64,000 nucleotides of DNA from Novosphingobium lindaniclasticum LE124 (lineage in GTDB: Bacteria > Pseudomonadota > Alphaproteobacteria > Sphingomonadales > Sphingomonadaceae), in the NCBI RefSeq assembly GCF_000445125.1, contig NZ_ATHL01000024.1, positions 1 to 64,000 on the forward strand. The letters run 5' to 3'. Numbering within the stretch: the first letter of the stretch is position 1; each line of letters starts with the position of its first letter. This document shows positions 9,035 through 17,506 of this stretch, piece by piece. Made by a program: the position numbers and the translations under genes. The notes beneath the pieces are model-generated. The model saw nothing but the letters and a program-made list of their open reading frames with translations. It was not told the DNA's origin and ran no database searches.

Positions 9035-9070
9035 ACGTCAATAGCTTTCGATATCCCATGTTTTTCGCCA

Positions 9071-9084
9071 ATTTTGGATCCCAT
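9071..9084. promoter_or_regulatory. Second, imperfect VanR-type operator
   Basis: ATTTTGGATCCCAT repeats the TTGGATCC core of the palindrome about 52 bp away, with one mismatch in the right arm. It lies just upstream of the GntR start, where it could mediate autoregulation or cooperative looping with the first site. Confidence 0.6.
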
Positions 9085-9137
9085 GAATGAATCCGGAGAT
9101 CTTGGCGGCTTGCCGGCTGATGTGTAGGTTCGCGGCC

Positions 9138-9854
9138 ATGACAAGCTCATTTCCCGACGATGCGACCTGCCTTCGCGCGAAATCTTCGGCGCTGACCCGG
9201 CTGCGCGAAATGATCCTGCGCGGCACCTTGAAGCCGGGCGAACGGCTGCGTGAAGTCGAGCTGGCGGAGCGGCTTGCCATGTCCCGGACGCCCATCCGCC
9301 AGGCGCTTCCCGCGCTGGCCCTGGAGGGCCTGCTCGTCCAGGCGGGAGTGCGCGGCTATGCGGTGCGCTCGTTCACGCGCGCCGAAAGCCTCCAGGCCCT
9401 GCACTTGCGCGCCGTGCTCGAAGGCTATGCGGCGCGCAGCATCGTGCTCGCCGGCCGCGGCGGGGCGGTTGCCGACGCACTCGCCCCGCTGATCGCGGAA
9501 GTGGACGAATTGCTGCGGGCGGGAACCCTGTCCGAAGTGCTGGAAGAGCGATACGGCCAGCTCAACGAGCGGTTCCACAGTGCCGTCGTCGAAGGCGCCG
9601 ACGATCCCCTGCTGCGAGATCTCATCGCCCGCTGCAACGTGGTGCCGTTTACATCGCCGGCGGTCATCGCCTTCGAAGAACTCGACGAGGCGGAAATCAT
9701 GGACCTCATGCGCTACGCCCAGCGCCAGCACCACGCGATCGTCAATTCACTGCGCGCCGGAGACGCCTTGCGGGCGGAAATGCTGTTCCGCGAGCATGCG
9801 ACGACGCAGGAAAGCAGCATGGCCATGGGCGAGACGCTGCGGCGTTCGCTCTAA
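9138..9854 (+). CDS. vanR: GntR/FadR-family repressor, VanR-like
   Basis: 238 residues: an N-terminal winged HTH (LTRLREMILRGTLKPGERL, AMSRTPIRQALPALALEGLL) and an FCD effector domain. The segments GVRGYAVRSF and LHLRAVLEGYAARS closely follow Caulobacter VanR. It diverges from the vanAB/ligAB operon and two TTGGATCC palindromes lie between them. VanR proteins release DNA when vanillate binds. The ATG at 9138 is chosen because it begins the domain; an ATG at 9087 would add 17 unsupported residues. Confidence 0.82.
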   Translation: MTSSFPDDATCLRAKSSALTRLREMILRGTLKPGERLREVELAERLAMSRTPIRQALPALALEGLLVQAGVRGYAVRSFTRAESLQALHLRAVLEGYAARSIVLAGRGGAVADALAPLIAEVDELLRAGTLSEVLEERYGQLNERFHSAVVEGADDPLLRDLIARCNVVPFTSPAVIAFEELDEAEIMDLMRYAQRQHHAIVNSLRAGDALRAEMLFREHATTQESSMAMGETLRRSL

Positions 9855-9873
9855 AACTCTGCGCATCATCGCG

Positions 9874-9887
9874 CCCGTTATAACGGG
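9874..9887. promoter_or_regulatory. Palindromes in the MFS gene leader
   Basis: CCCGTTATAACGGG is a perfect 14-bp palindrome, directly followed by a GGGAGC...GCTCCC inverted repeat (9884-9903) that overlaps it, so the two hairpins would exclude each other. They sit between vanR and the transporter start, with no T-run. They may be an operator or a leader structure. Confidence 0.35.
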
Positions 9888-9990
9888 AGCGGCATAGCTC
9901 CCACCAACAATGCGATACGGCGTTCGCGGACAGCGTGCCTAGCATCCTTCCCAAAGCACCGCTTCAGCGGATGCCGATTGGAGGATGACC

Positions 9991-11334
9991 ATGGCAAGTG
10001 TGACGGCGGCAGGATCGCCCGGCATCGGAATTGGCGGCGAAGAGAAGATGTCGATCTTCCAGATCGCCGCGATCAGCGTCTGTGTATTGATCAATGCGCT
10101 GGACGGCTTCGACGTTTTGGCGGTGGCATTCACGGCGCCGGCCATATCGCGGGAATGGGGCCTCTCCCCGACGCAAGTGGGAGGACTTTTCAGCGCCGGG
10201 CTGGCCGGAATGGGCATAGGCGCCTTCACGATCTCTCCCCTGGGCGACAAATGGGGACGGCGCCCGGCGATCCTCCTGTGCCTCGCCCTTCTGGCAGGGG
10301 GCATGTTCGCTTCCGCATTTTCCGGCGACCTGAGCCAGTTGGCCGCAACGCGGATCGTCACCGGCCTGGGCATCGGAGGCATTCTGGCCAGCATCAACAC
10401 GGTGGTAGCGGAATATGCCTCTGCCCGCCGCCGCAGCCTTGCCATCTCGTGCATGGCCCTGGGCTATCCGGTGGGAGCAACGGTGGGCGCGCTGGCAGCC
10501 GTCCCGCTGATCGAAGCGTTGGGCTGGCGGTCGATATACATGCTCGGCGCGGTGGCCGCCGCCTTGCTGGTCCCCCTGGTACTCTGGCTGCTGCCGGAGT
10601 CCATTCAGTTCCTGGCGGCCCGCCGCCCCGCCGGCGCGCTGGACAAGATAAACCGGGTGCAGCGCAAACTCGGCCGGCCGCCCCTCGACCGACTGCCGCC
10701 CGTCCCCGCCGGCGCTGCCGGTCGCCGCGCCGGCTTCGCGGACCTGTTCCGAGGCGACATGCTCACTTCGACGATCCTCGTCATGCTGCTCAACATGAGC
10801 GTGATGGCCACGGTATACTTCGCCATCAGCTGGACGCCGAAGATCCTCTCCGAACTCGGCTTCAGCGACAGCATCGGCATCTATGCCTCGATGATGATGA
10901 ACGTGGCGGGCGCCATCGGCTGCCTCCTGTTCGGACTCATGGCCAATCGCTTCGGCCTGCGCAACTTGTCTGCCGCCGTTTTCGTGGGCATGGGGTTGGC
11001 GCTCACGGCGTACGGTCTGGCTCCTCCGCGCGCGGTCGCGCTGATCGCCGCCGCTTTCATCACCGGCTTTTTCCTCAATACCGCGATTACCTGCCTCTAT
11101 ACGATCCTGCCGCAGGTCTTCCCGCCCGAGATGCGCGCCACCGGAACGGGCATCGGCCTGGGTGGCGGGCGGATCGGCGCGGTGGCCGGACCTTATCTTG
11201 CCGGCATGCTGATCGCGGCAGGCTGGAGCCGCGCGGCCTATTGCATCGCTCTGGCCGTGCCGATGCTGGCCGCGATCGCCATCGTGGCGGCGCTGCCTAT
11301 CGGGAAAAACGGTGTTTCCTCAGAGGCCAAGTGA
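9991..11334 (+). CDS. MFS aromatic-acid:H+ symporter (AAHS family)
   Basis: About 447 residues with twelve hydrophobic segments. The AAHS marker DGFD is in the first membrane helix (residues 38-41), and GDKWGRRPA is in the loop after helix 2. The family imports protonated vanillate, protocatechuate or 4-hydroxybenzoate. GGAGG at 9980-9984 is spaced correctly for the ATG at 9991, not for the one at 9985. Placed after vanR and facing the catabolic operon, it is the likely inner-membrane uptake system. Confidence 0.88.
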   Translation: MASVTAAGSPGIGIGGEEKMSIFQIAAISVCVLINALDGFDVLAVAFTAPAISREWGLSPTQVGGLFSAGLAGMGIGAFTISPLGDKWGRRPAILLCLALLAGGMFASAFSGDLSQLAATRIVTGLGIGGILASINTVVAEYASARRRSLAISCMALGYPVGATVGALAAVPLIEALGWRSIYMLGAVAAALLVPLVLWLLPESIQFLAARRPAGALDKINRVQRKLGRPPLDRLPPVPAGAAGRRAGFADLFRGDMLTSTILVMLLNMSVMATVYFAISWTPKILSELGFSDSIGIYASMMMNVAGAIGCLLFGLMANRFGLRNLSAAVFVGMGLALTAYGLAPPRAVALIAAAFITGFFLNTAITCLYTILPQVFPPEMRATGTGIGLGGGRIGAVAGPYLAGMLIAAGWSRAAYCIALAVPMLAAIAIVAALPIGKNGVSSEAK

Positions 11335-11383
11335 GGAGATACGCGAGCACTGCCGATCATCCCGCGAAGCCGATGACCGACGC

Positions 11384-12292
11384 TCAGCCCTTGCTCGCCT
11401 GAGTCATCTGCGGAAACCCGGCGGCCAGATGATCGATCCAGGCGCGCACCGCTGGAGGAAGGCCGCGCCGGGTGGTGAAGACCAGATGCACCAGCCCCGC
11501 GGCGCCGCGCCATGCGGGCAGGATGCGCACCAACCTGCCCGCGTCCAGTGCTTCGCGGCAGATGTGGTCGGGCAACAATGCGACGCCCAGCCCGCCGATC
11601 GCCGCGCTGCGGATCGCCATCATGTCCTCGCAGCCCAGGCGCGGTTCGAAACGCGCGACGTGAGACAGGCCGCCATCGGTCTCCAGATGCCATTCGCTCA
11701 CTTCGCCAAGCGCGCTGGTGCTCAGACACGGCAGCGCGCCCAGATCGGCAACTTGCGCGACGCGGCTCGCCATCTGCGGGCTGCCGACCAGTATCCGCGT
11801 CGACGCGCCCAGCGACCGCATCGTCAGCGCCGCATCGCTCGTCAGCGCGGTTCTAACGCGCAAGGCGACATCGATCCGCTCTCCGATAAGATCTACGGCG
11901 CGATCGGTCGCCACGATCTGAAGGCGGACCTTCGGATAACGATCCAGAAACGATGATACCAGGCCCGAGACGAGTTCCACCAGACCGGTCGGACAGCTGA
12001 AGCGAACCCGTCCATGCGGTTCCGCCTGCGCCTGCAGCACGAGCGTTTCGGCCTGCTCCACCTCGGCCAGGATGGTGCGGCAGCGTTCATAGAATGCCTG
12101 GCCGGTATCCGTCACCCGGAAACGCCGGCTCGAACGCTCGATCAGCCGCATACCCAGCCGCTCCTCCAGCCCGGCGATGCGGCGCGATAGCTTGGACTTC
12201 GGTTCGCGCAGCGCCCGTCCTGCAGCCGCGAAGCCGCCATGGCTCACCACTTCGGCAAAATAGGCATAGTCGTTGAGGTCTATCTTCATCAT
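11384..12292 (-). CDS. LysR-family transcriptional regulator
   Basis: 302 residues with a typical N-terminal HTH (DLNDYAYFAEVVSHGGFAAAG, KSKLSRRIAGLEERLG) and an effector domain. It resembles the large group of LysR proteins divergent from small oxidoreductases. It is divergent from the SDR gene at 12406, with 113 bp between, which is the usual arrangement for a regulator and its target. ATGs at 12292 and 12289 are both possible. The effector is unknown. Confidence 0.87.
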   Translation of the reverse strand: MMKIDLNDYAYFAEVVSHGGFAAAGRALREPKSKLSRRIAGLEERLGMRLIERSSRRFRVTDTGQAFYERCRTILAEVEQAETLVLQAQAEPHGRVRFSCPTGLVELVSGLVSSFLDRYPKVRLQIVATDRAVDLIGERIDVALRVRTALTSDAALTMRSLGASTRILVGSPQMASRVAQVADLGALPCLSTSALGEVSEWHLETDGGLSHVARFEPRLGCEDMMAIRSAAIGGLGVALLPDHICREALDAGRLVRILPAWRGAAGLVHLVFTTRRGLPPAVRAWIDHLAAGFPQMTQASKG

Positions 12293-12405
12293 CGTTCTTT
12301 CTATGGAACGCTAAGTGCAGAATCCAGTGACTACACGCATCATCGTTGCAGGAACATATCGGTAGGGCAACGGCGATCCCGCCGGAGGCGACAAGGAGAA
12401 AAACG

Positions 12406-13158
12406 ATGATTGACAAGTTCGACAACAAAGTGGTCGTGGTGACCGGCGGCACCAGCGGCATCGGTCTGGCAACGGCCAAAGCCTTTGCCGACGAAGGCGC
12501 ATCGGTGTTCATCACCGGCCGGCGCCAGGAAGCGCTAGATGCAGCGGTGCGTACCATCGGCGGCCGGATCACCGGCGTCAGGGGCGACATGTCGATCCTG
12601 GCCGACATCGACCGGCTCTACGATGCTGTCCAGCAGCAGCATGGACAGATCGACGTGCTCTTCGCCAATGCCGGCGGCGGCGCGTTCGCCCCGCTCGGCA
12701 CGATCAGCGAGGAGCACTACCAGCAGACCTTCGACACCAATGTCAAAGGCGTACTCTTCACTGTCCAGAAGGCCCTGCCCCTCCTGAAAGACGGTGCCTC
12801 GATCATTCTCACCGCCTCGACCACCAGTGTCTCCGGCACGCCGGCGCTGAGCGTCTATTCGGCGACGAAGGCCGCGGTGCGCAACTTCGCCCGCAACTGG
12901 ATCCTGGACCTCAAGGACCGCCGGATCCGCGTGAACGCCGTCAGCCCCGGCGTTACGGACACGGCAGGCCTCAACGACCTGTTCGGCGGCGGCGAACAGG
13001 CGAAGGACACGAAGGATTACCTCGCCGGCCTCATCCCGGCCGGACGCGTCGGCCAGCCCGAAGAAATCGCCAAAGCCGTGCTGTTCCTCGCCTCGGACGA
13101 AGCCAGCTTCATCAACGGCATCGAGCTTTTCGTCGACGGCGGTCAGGTCCAGATCTGA
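12406..13158 (+). CDS. SDR-family NAD(P)-dependent oxidoreductase
   Basis: 250 residues, classical short-chain dehydrogenase: cofactor motif TGGTSGIG (13-20), NAG near 88-90, and catalytic S138, Y151 and K155. An AAGGAG site upstream supports the ATG at 12406. The substrate is not evident. It is probably controlled by the divergent LysR protein. Confidence 0.87.
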   Translation: MIDKFDNKVVVVTGGTSGIGLATAKAFADEGASVFITGRRQEALDAAVRTIGGRITGVRGDMSILADIDRLYDAVQQQHGQIDVLFANAGGGAFAPLGTISEEHYQQTFDTNVKGVLFTVQKALPLLKDGASIILTASTTSVSGTPALSVYSATKAAVRNFARNWILDLKDRRIRVNAVSPGVTDTAGLNDLFGGGEQAKDTKDYLAGLIPAGRVGQPEEIAKAVLFLASDEASFINGIELFVDGGQVQI

Positions 13159-13263
13159 TCACGCATTCCGCTTCTGCAGACGTCGAAGGGCCGCCGAGGA
13201 TACGGCGGCCCAAAGGCGCTGGCGCGAAGGGAAGTGCGGCCGGGACGGGCACCTCTCCCGCGA

Positions 13264-14000
13264 TCACCAACGGAAGATCGACGTAATGCCGAATTCCCGT
13301 GGCGGGGTGATGCTTGCCGTGCGGTAGCCGGAGTTGAACGGAATGCCTCCGGCCCCGGTCGGCGCGAAAGTGAAGTCCAGCTCGCTCGTCGCCTGCTGGA
13401 AGAGGCTGTCCCCTACGGAAAGGGCGCGCGTCTGGTTCAGCAGGTTCTTGGCGAAGACGTTGACCTCCCAACGTGCGTTCTCGCCGCGCAGGCCCAGGAA
13501 GAGATCGAGCTTCACGTAGTCGCGATAAGTGTAATTGTCGCGCACCGAGTTGAAGCCCGGGCGATAGGTCACCAGGCCACGCAGGAACGGCGTGACCGAC
13601 CCCACCGGCATGCGGACTTCGCCATTGGCGGAAAGGTTGAACTTCGGAATCTGCGCAAGGCGATCGGTACTGTTGCAGGTCGAAATCTGCTGACCGAGCG
13701 GAACCGTCGGATTGCCGTTCGCATCGAAGGTGTTGCAGGGGATTTCGGCATTGTCGTAGTGCGCATCGGCGTAGGAGGCGTTGATCGAAAGGTCGAGGTT
13801 CTCGCTCGGCCGCACCGACAGCTGGACTTCGGCCCCCTTGGAAGCTGCATCGCCGGTAAACGGCAGAGGCGAGATCGCGGTATCGATCACACCATCGCGT
13901 CCCGAGGCGGTGTAGAACGTGGGGAAATACGAGATGTAGTTTTTGAACTTCTGGTAGAAGCCGGCAAGGTTGAGTGCCACCTTTCCATCGAACACGTCTA
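13264..14000 (-). pseudogene. C-terminal remnant of a TonB-dependent receptor
   Basis: Only about 245 residues of barrel are present (from DVFDGKVALNLAGFYQKFKNY to the terminal ITSIFRW), whereas full receptors of this kind have 700-900. The plug domain, TonB box and signal peptide are absent, and the frame continues only about 25 bp into unrelated sequence before the next gene. It ends with the canonical aromatic residue and aligns well in the barrel, so it is a 5'-truncated gene rather than a small porin. Confidence 0.75.
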
Positions 14001-14058
14001 CTCCACATATCGCGACAAAAAAGGCCATCGGGGTTGACGACTCGCGCGGCGGGAAGCG

Positions 14059-14811
14059 TCAGATCCCACAGGAGTTCTTCATGGCCGCAACCGCCATGGA
14101 GAGCGCGACCTCGAACCGCCGGCGGAGCAGCGTAGGGTCGCGCTGCTGAAGCCGCTCGTTGTCGGACAAGACCAGCATATTGGTGACGACAAGGTAGCTA
14201 AGGGCGATGCGATAGTCGCCCATCTGCATATCCTCGGCAGCGACGATCGCGTTCACGCGGTCGAGGATGCGGCGCAAGTTGCCGTTGATATCCGGGCGGA
14301 TGTCGCCGGCGTGCGGGATGCCGACCGGGCGTTGAAGCATCAGGTACTTGCTCATGAACGCCGCGTATGTGTGACGTCCCTCGTCGTCGACCAGGTCGAG
14401 TAGCGGCTCGCAGAGAATGCGGAACAGCGCCGCGAGGTCCGGCTCCTCGCCCGCCGCGTCGAGCATCGCGCCGCGGATCGGCTCCATCTGCCAGACCCGC
14501 CAGGCGAAGATCGCCTGCACCAGTGTTTCGCGATTGCCGAAATGATACTGCACCGCATTGGTGTTCCGGTTGCCGGCCAGTTGCGCGATCTCCCGGAACG
14601 AAACGCTTTCGATGGAGCGCGCCGCATAGAGCGATTCGGCCGCGGCAAGGATGCGCAGCTTGGTCTCGTCGGCGAAGATCCGCGGCGGGCGCGTGTCCTC
14701 CGCCAAGGCCGGGCGGGCTTCGAATTCCAGTTCGCGCAGCATCCGCGCCTGTCTCCTTTCGCGGCTTGCCTGAAGATAGCGCTTTTGGCCGATTTCGCCT
14801 TCCCTGATCAT
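14059..14811 (-). CDS. TetR/AcrR-family transcriptional regulator
   Basis: About 250 residues with a TetR HTH (KLRILAAAESLYAARSIESVSFREIAQLAG, TNAVQYHFGNRETL) after a charged N-terminal extension of about 45 residues. The helical C-terminal ligand domain is not family-specific. It is divergent from the TonB-receptor/arylsulfatase pair, with 92 bp between. An inverted repeat in that space is a candidate operator. The ATG at 14742 is an alternative start. Confidence 0.83.
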   Translation of the reverse strand: MIREGEIGQKRYLQASRERRQARMLRELEFEARPALAEDTRPPRIFADETKLRILAAAESLYAARSIESVSFREIAQLAGNRNTNAVQYHFGNRETLVQAIFAWRVWQMEPIRGAMLDAAGEEPDLAALFRILCEPLLDLVDDEGRHTYAAFMSKYLMLQRPVGIPHAGDIRPDINGNLRRILDRVNAIVAAEDMQMGDYRIALSYLVVTNMLVLSDNERLQQRDPTLLRRRFEVALSMAVAAMKNSCGI

Positions 14812-14853
14812 TAGAGCAGGTGCGCCCAGGCGATTAACGCATATGTTTTAAAT

Positions 14854-14881
14854 CCAGGCCGCACAAGAAACGACGGCCTGG
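14854..14881. promoter_or_regulatory. Inverted repeat in TetR/TonB-receptor divergent promoter
   Basis: CCAGGCCG and CGGCCTGG form perfect 8-bp arms around a 12-bp spacer, 22 bp upstream of the receptor ATG. This is a plausible binding site for the divergent TetR protein; it could also be an mRNA hairpin near the ribosome site. Confidence 0.45.
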
Positions 14882-14903
14882 AATAAGAACCGGGAGAAGA
14901 ACC

Positions 14904-17432
14904 ATGCCTCGACAGGATCAGGCCGTCCCCGCTCGCCATCTTCGCTCGCGCCGCGCATTGCTTCTGGCCGCTTCGGCCGCCGTAGTGCCCGCGTTCGTAC
15001 TGGCTCCGCCGGCTTTCGCGCAGGACACCGCCAGCCCCCAGGCGCAGGAAGGCGGCATTGCGGAAATCATCGTCACCGCCCGCAAGCGACAGGAAACCAC
15101 GCAGGACGTGCCGGTCGCCGTCGTCGCCATCAGTGCCGAGCGGATGCAGCAATACGATCTCTCCAACCTGGAGCGCGTGGCGGCGATTACGCCCTCGTTC
15201 TCCATCGGCCGCACGCCGTCGGGTTCGGGCGCGACCCTGGTGCTGCGCGGGATCGGGTCGAACACGACTTCGATCGGGCTGGAGCAATCGGTCGCGGTCA
15301 TCGTCGACGGCGCCTATTACGGCCAGGGCCGAACGATCAACGAGGGCTTCTTCGACCTTGGCCGGCTTGAGATCCTGAAAGGCCCGCAGGCCCTGTTCTT
15401 CGGCAAGAACGCGACCGCCGGCGTCGTCTCGATCACCACCGCCGATCCGGGCGACAAGCTGGAAGTGATCGGGCGTGCCGGATACGAATTCGCCGCGAAG
15501 CAGGTCTACGGCGAGGCGATCATCTCGAGCCCGCTGAGCGACACGCTCGGCATCCGCGTCGCGGCGCGGGCCAGCAAGCAGTTCGACGGGTACTACAAGC
15601 AACTTGGAACGCCCCAGGTCTATCCGACGATAGACCGCACTTCCACCGCAGCGGTGGGCACGACGACGCTCCACAGCTCGGAAGCGGCGGGTGATGGCCG
15701 CGCCAAGGAAGCCTATATTCGCGCCACTCTGAAATGGCAGCCGACCGACACGCTGACGGCGGTGCTCAAGGCCAATTACGGCATAAACGAGAACAACAAC
15801 CCAAGCGCCGGCTCGGTGATCTACTACTGCCCCACCGGCGTTACGGCCGGAAATCCCGCGATCGCCTGCCGCCGCCGCTTCGAATCCTCGGCGAACCGCA
15901 CCCCCGTGGACATCGCCGCCACCCAGCCTTTCGCCAACGGCAACGGGCAGACCGGCAACCAGTACAAGTCCTGGGCAGTGAACCTGGGCCTCACCTGGGC
16001 GCTCGACCGGCTGACGATCTCCTCCGTCACCAACTACAACTGGAACCGCAACACCTTCCAGTTCGACGGCGACAGTCTCTCCCGCTCCGGGCCGCAAGGC
16101 GTGTTCGCGACCGAGGATTCGGACTTCCACGCCTTTTCACAGGAAGTAAGGGCACAGACCAGCACCGGCAGCTTCTGGGATGCGATGGTTGGCGGCTACT
16201 ATCAGTCGACCATGCGCGACTACGACGCCTGGACCGTCTCGGGCGGCCTGGAGGACAGCACGGCGACGCCCGCCTTTCGCCGCTACCTGGCCAATTCCAA
16301 GGATTCGCAAACCAGAGGCAAGACTTTCGCCCTGTTCGGGCAGTTGATCGTGCGACCTATCGAGAATGTCGAACTGGCCGGCGGGGCCCGCTATACTTCG
16401 GAGAGCAAGGACAGTTACTTCCTACAGCCCTATTCGCACCCGATCCGCGTGGCCCAGGGAATCTTCCTGCCCGGCGTGACCTTGCGCTCCAACCAGGATT
16501 TCCAGGACTGGTCGCCCGAAGCCACGGTCACCTGGAAGCCGACGCCGGACATCACCGTCTACGGCGCCTACAAGACCGCTTACAAGTCGGGCGGGTTCTC
16601 CAACTCGGGCATTTTCAGCCCCAGCGCCGGCCTGGCCGATTTCGAGTTCGATCCCGAAAAGGCCAAAGGCTTCGAAGCGGGCATCAAGACCACGCTGCTC
16701 GACCGTCAGCTGCGGCTGAATCTGACCGGGTATACGTTCAAGTACAGCAACCTCCAGCTGGACTTCTTCCGCTCGGACATCTTCGCCTTCACCACGATCA
16801 ACGCTGGTTCCGCCCGCACCAAGGGGATCGAGCTGGAAATGCAGTTCGCGCCTCATGCCCTGCCCGGTTTCGACCTCCACGGCAGCGTGAACTACAACCG
16901 CGCGCGCTACGGCGACGCCCCCGGGGCGCCGTGCTGGGCGGGGCAGACCCGCAGCCAGGGCTGCAACCTCGTTTACGTCCCCGCGACGGACAGTTCGCGG
17001 CCTTTCGATCCGGCGACCGACCTCGTGGCCAACCGGCAGAACCTCAAGGGCCTGCCGACCGCCAACGCGCCGAACTGGACGGGCAATCTCGGCATGTCCT
17101 ACGAGGCGCTGTTCGCCAGCGGGGCGAAAGTCAATCTCGGCGTGGATGCCCGCTACAGCGGTAGCTATCTCGCCACGGCCTTCGGCAATCCCTTCACGCG
17201 CCAGCGCCGCTACGTCTCGCTGGATGCCTCCGTCGGGTTCACCACCGCCGACGAGCACTGGCAGTTCCAGGTCATCGGCAAGAACCTGACCAACCGCTGG
17301 TATGCGATCGGCGGCAACGACACGCCCAACAGCGGTTCGGGGACCGGCACCAACGCCGGCATCGTCGCCGACCAGACCGGCTTCGCCAGCGTTCCCCGCA
17401 CCGTGCAGGCCCAGGTGACCTTCCGCTACTGA
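14904..17432 (+). CDS. TonB-dependent outer-membrane receptor
   Basis: 842 residues: a signal peptide ending near AFAQ (residues 36-40), a plug domain starting EIIVTARKRQETTQDVPVAV, and a 22-strand-type barrel ending VTFRY. It moves bulky substrates across the outer membrane with TonB energy. It is 74 bp from the arylsulfatase gene, so the imported molecule is probably a sulfate ester or sulfated glycan, by context only. A GGGAGAAG site precedes the ATG. Confidence 0.9.
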   Translation: MPRQDQAVPARHLRSRRALLLAASAAVVPAFVLAPPAFAQDTASPQAQEGGIAEIIVTARKRQETTQDVPVAVVAISAERMQQYDLSNLERVAAITPSFSIGRTPSGSGATLVLRGIGSNTTSIGLEQSVAVIVDGAYYGQGRTINEGFFDLGRLEILKGPQALFFGKNATAGVVSITTADPGDKLEVIGRAGYEFAAKQVYGEAIISSPLSDTLGIRVAARASKQFDGYYKQLGTPQVYPTIDRTSTAAVGTTTLHSSEAAGDGRAKEAYIRATLKWQPTDTLTAVLKANYGINENNNPSAGSVIYYCPTGVTAGNPAIACRRRFESSANRTPVDIAATQPFANGNGQTGNQYKSWAVNLGLTWALDRLTISSVTNYNWNRNTFQFDGDSLSRSGPQGVFATEDSDFHAFSQEVRAQTSTGSFWDAMVGGYYQSTMRDYDAWTVSGGLEDSTATPAFRRYLANSKDSQTRGKTFALFGQLIVRPIENVELAGGARYTSESKDSYFLQPYSHPIRVAQGIFLPGVTLRSNQDFQDWSPEATVTWKPTPDITVYGAYKTAYKSGGFSNSGIFSPSAGLADFEFDPEKAKGFEAGIKTTLLDRQLRLNLTGYTFKYSNLQLDFFRSDIFAFTTINAGSARTKGIELEMQFAPHALPGFDLHGSVNYNRARYGDAPGAPCWAGQTRSQGCNLVYVPATDSSRPFDPATDLVANRQNLKGLPTANAPNWTGNLGMSYEALFASGAKVNLGVDARYSGSYLATAFGNPFTRQRRYVSLDASVGFTTADEHWQFQVIGKNLTNRWYAIGGNDTPNSGSGTGTNAGIVADQTGFASVPRTVQAQVTFRY

Positions 17433-17457
17433 ACGCCCCGCTTTCCTCCCTGGAGGG

Positions 17458-17486
17458 TCTCCGGCGCGGGCCGGAGATCCTTCTTT
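17458..17486 (+). terminator. Hairpin between TonB receptor and sulfatase genes
   Basis: TCTCCGGC / GCCGGAGA form an 8-bp stem with a 4-nt loop, followed by a pyrimidine-rich TCCTTCTTTT tail. It may be a weak or attenuating terminator that lowers sulfatase expression relative to the receptor. Confidence 0.4.
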
Positions 17487-17506
17487 TCCCCAAAGAAAAG
17501 GATAGG

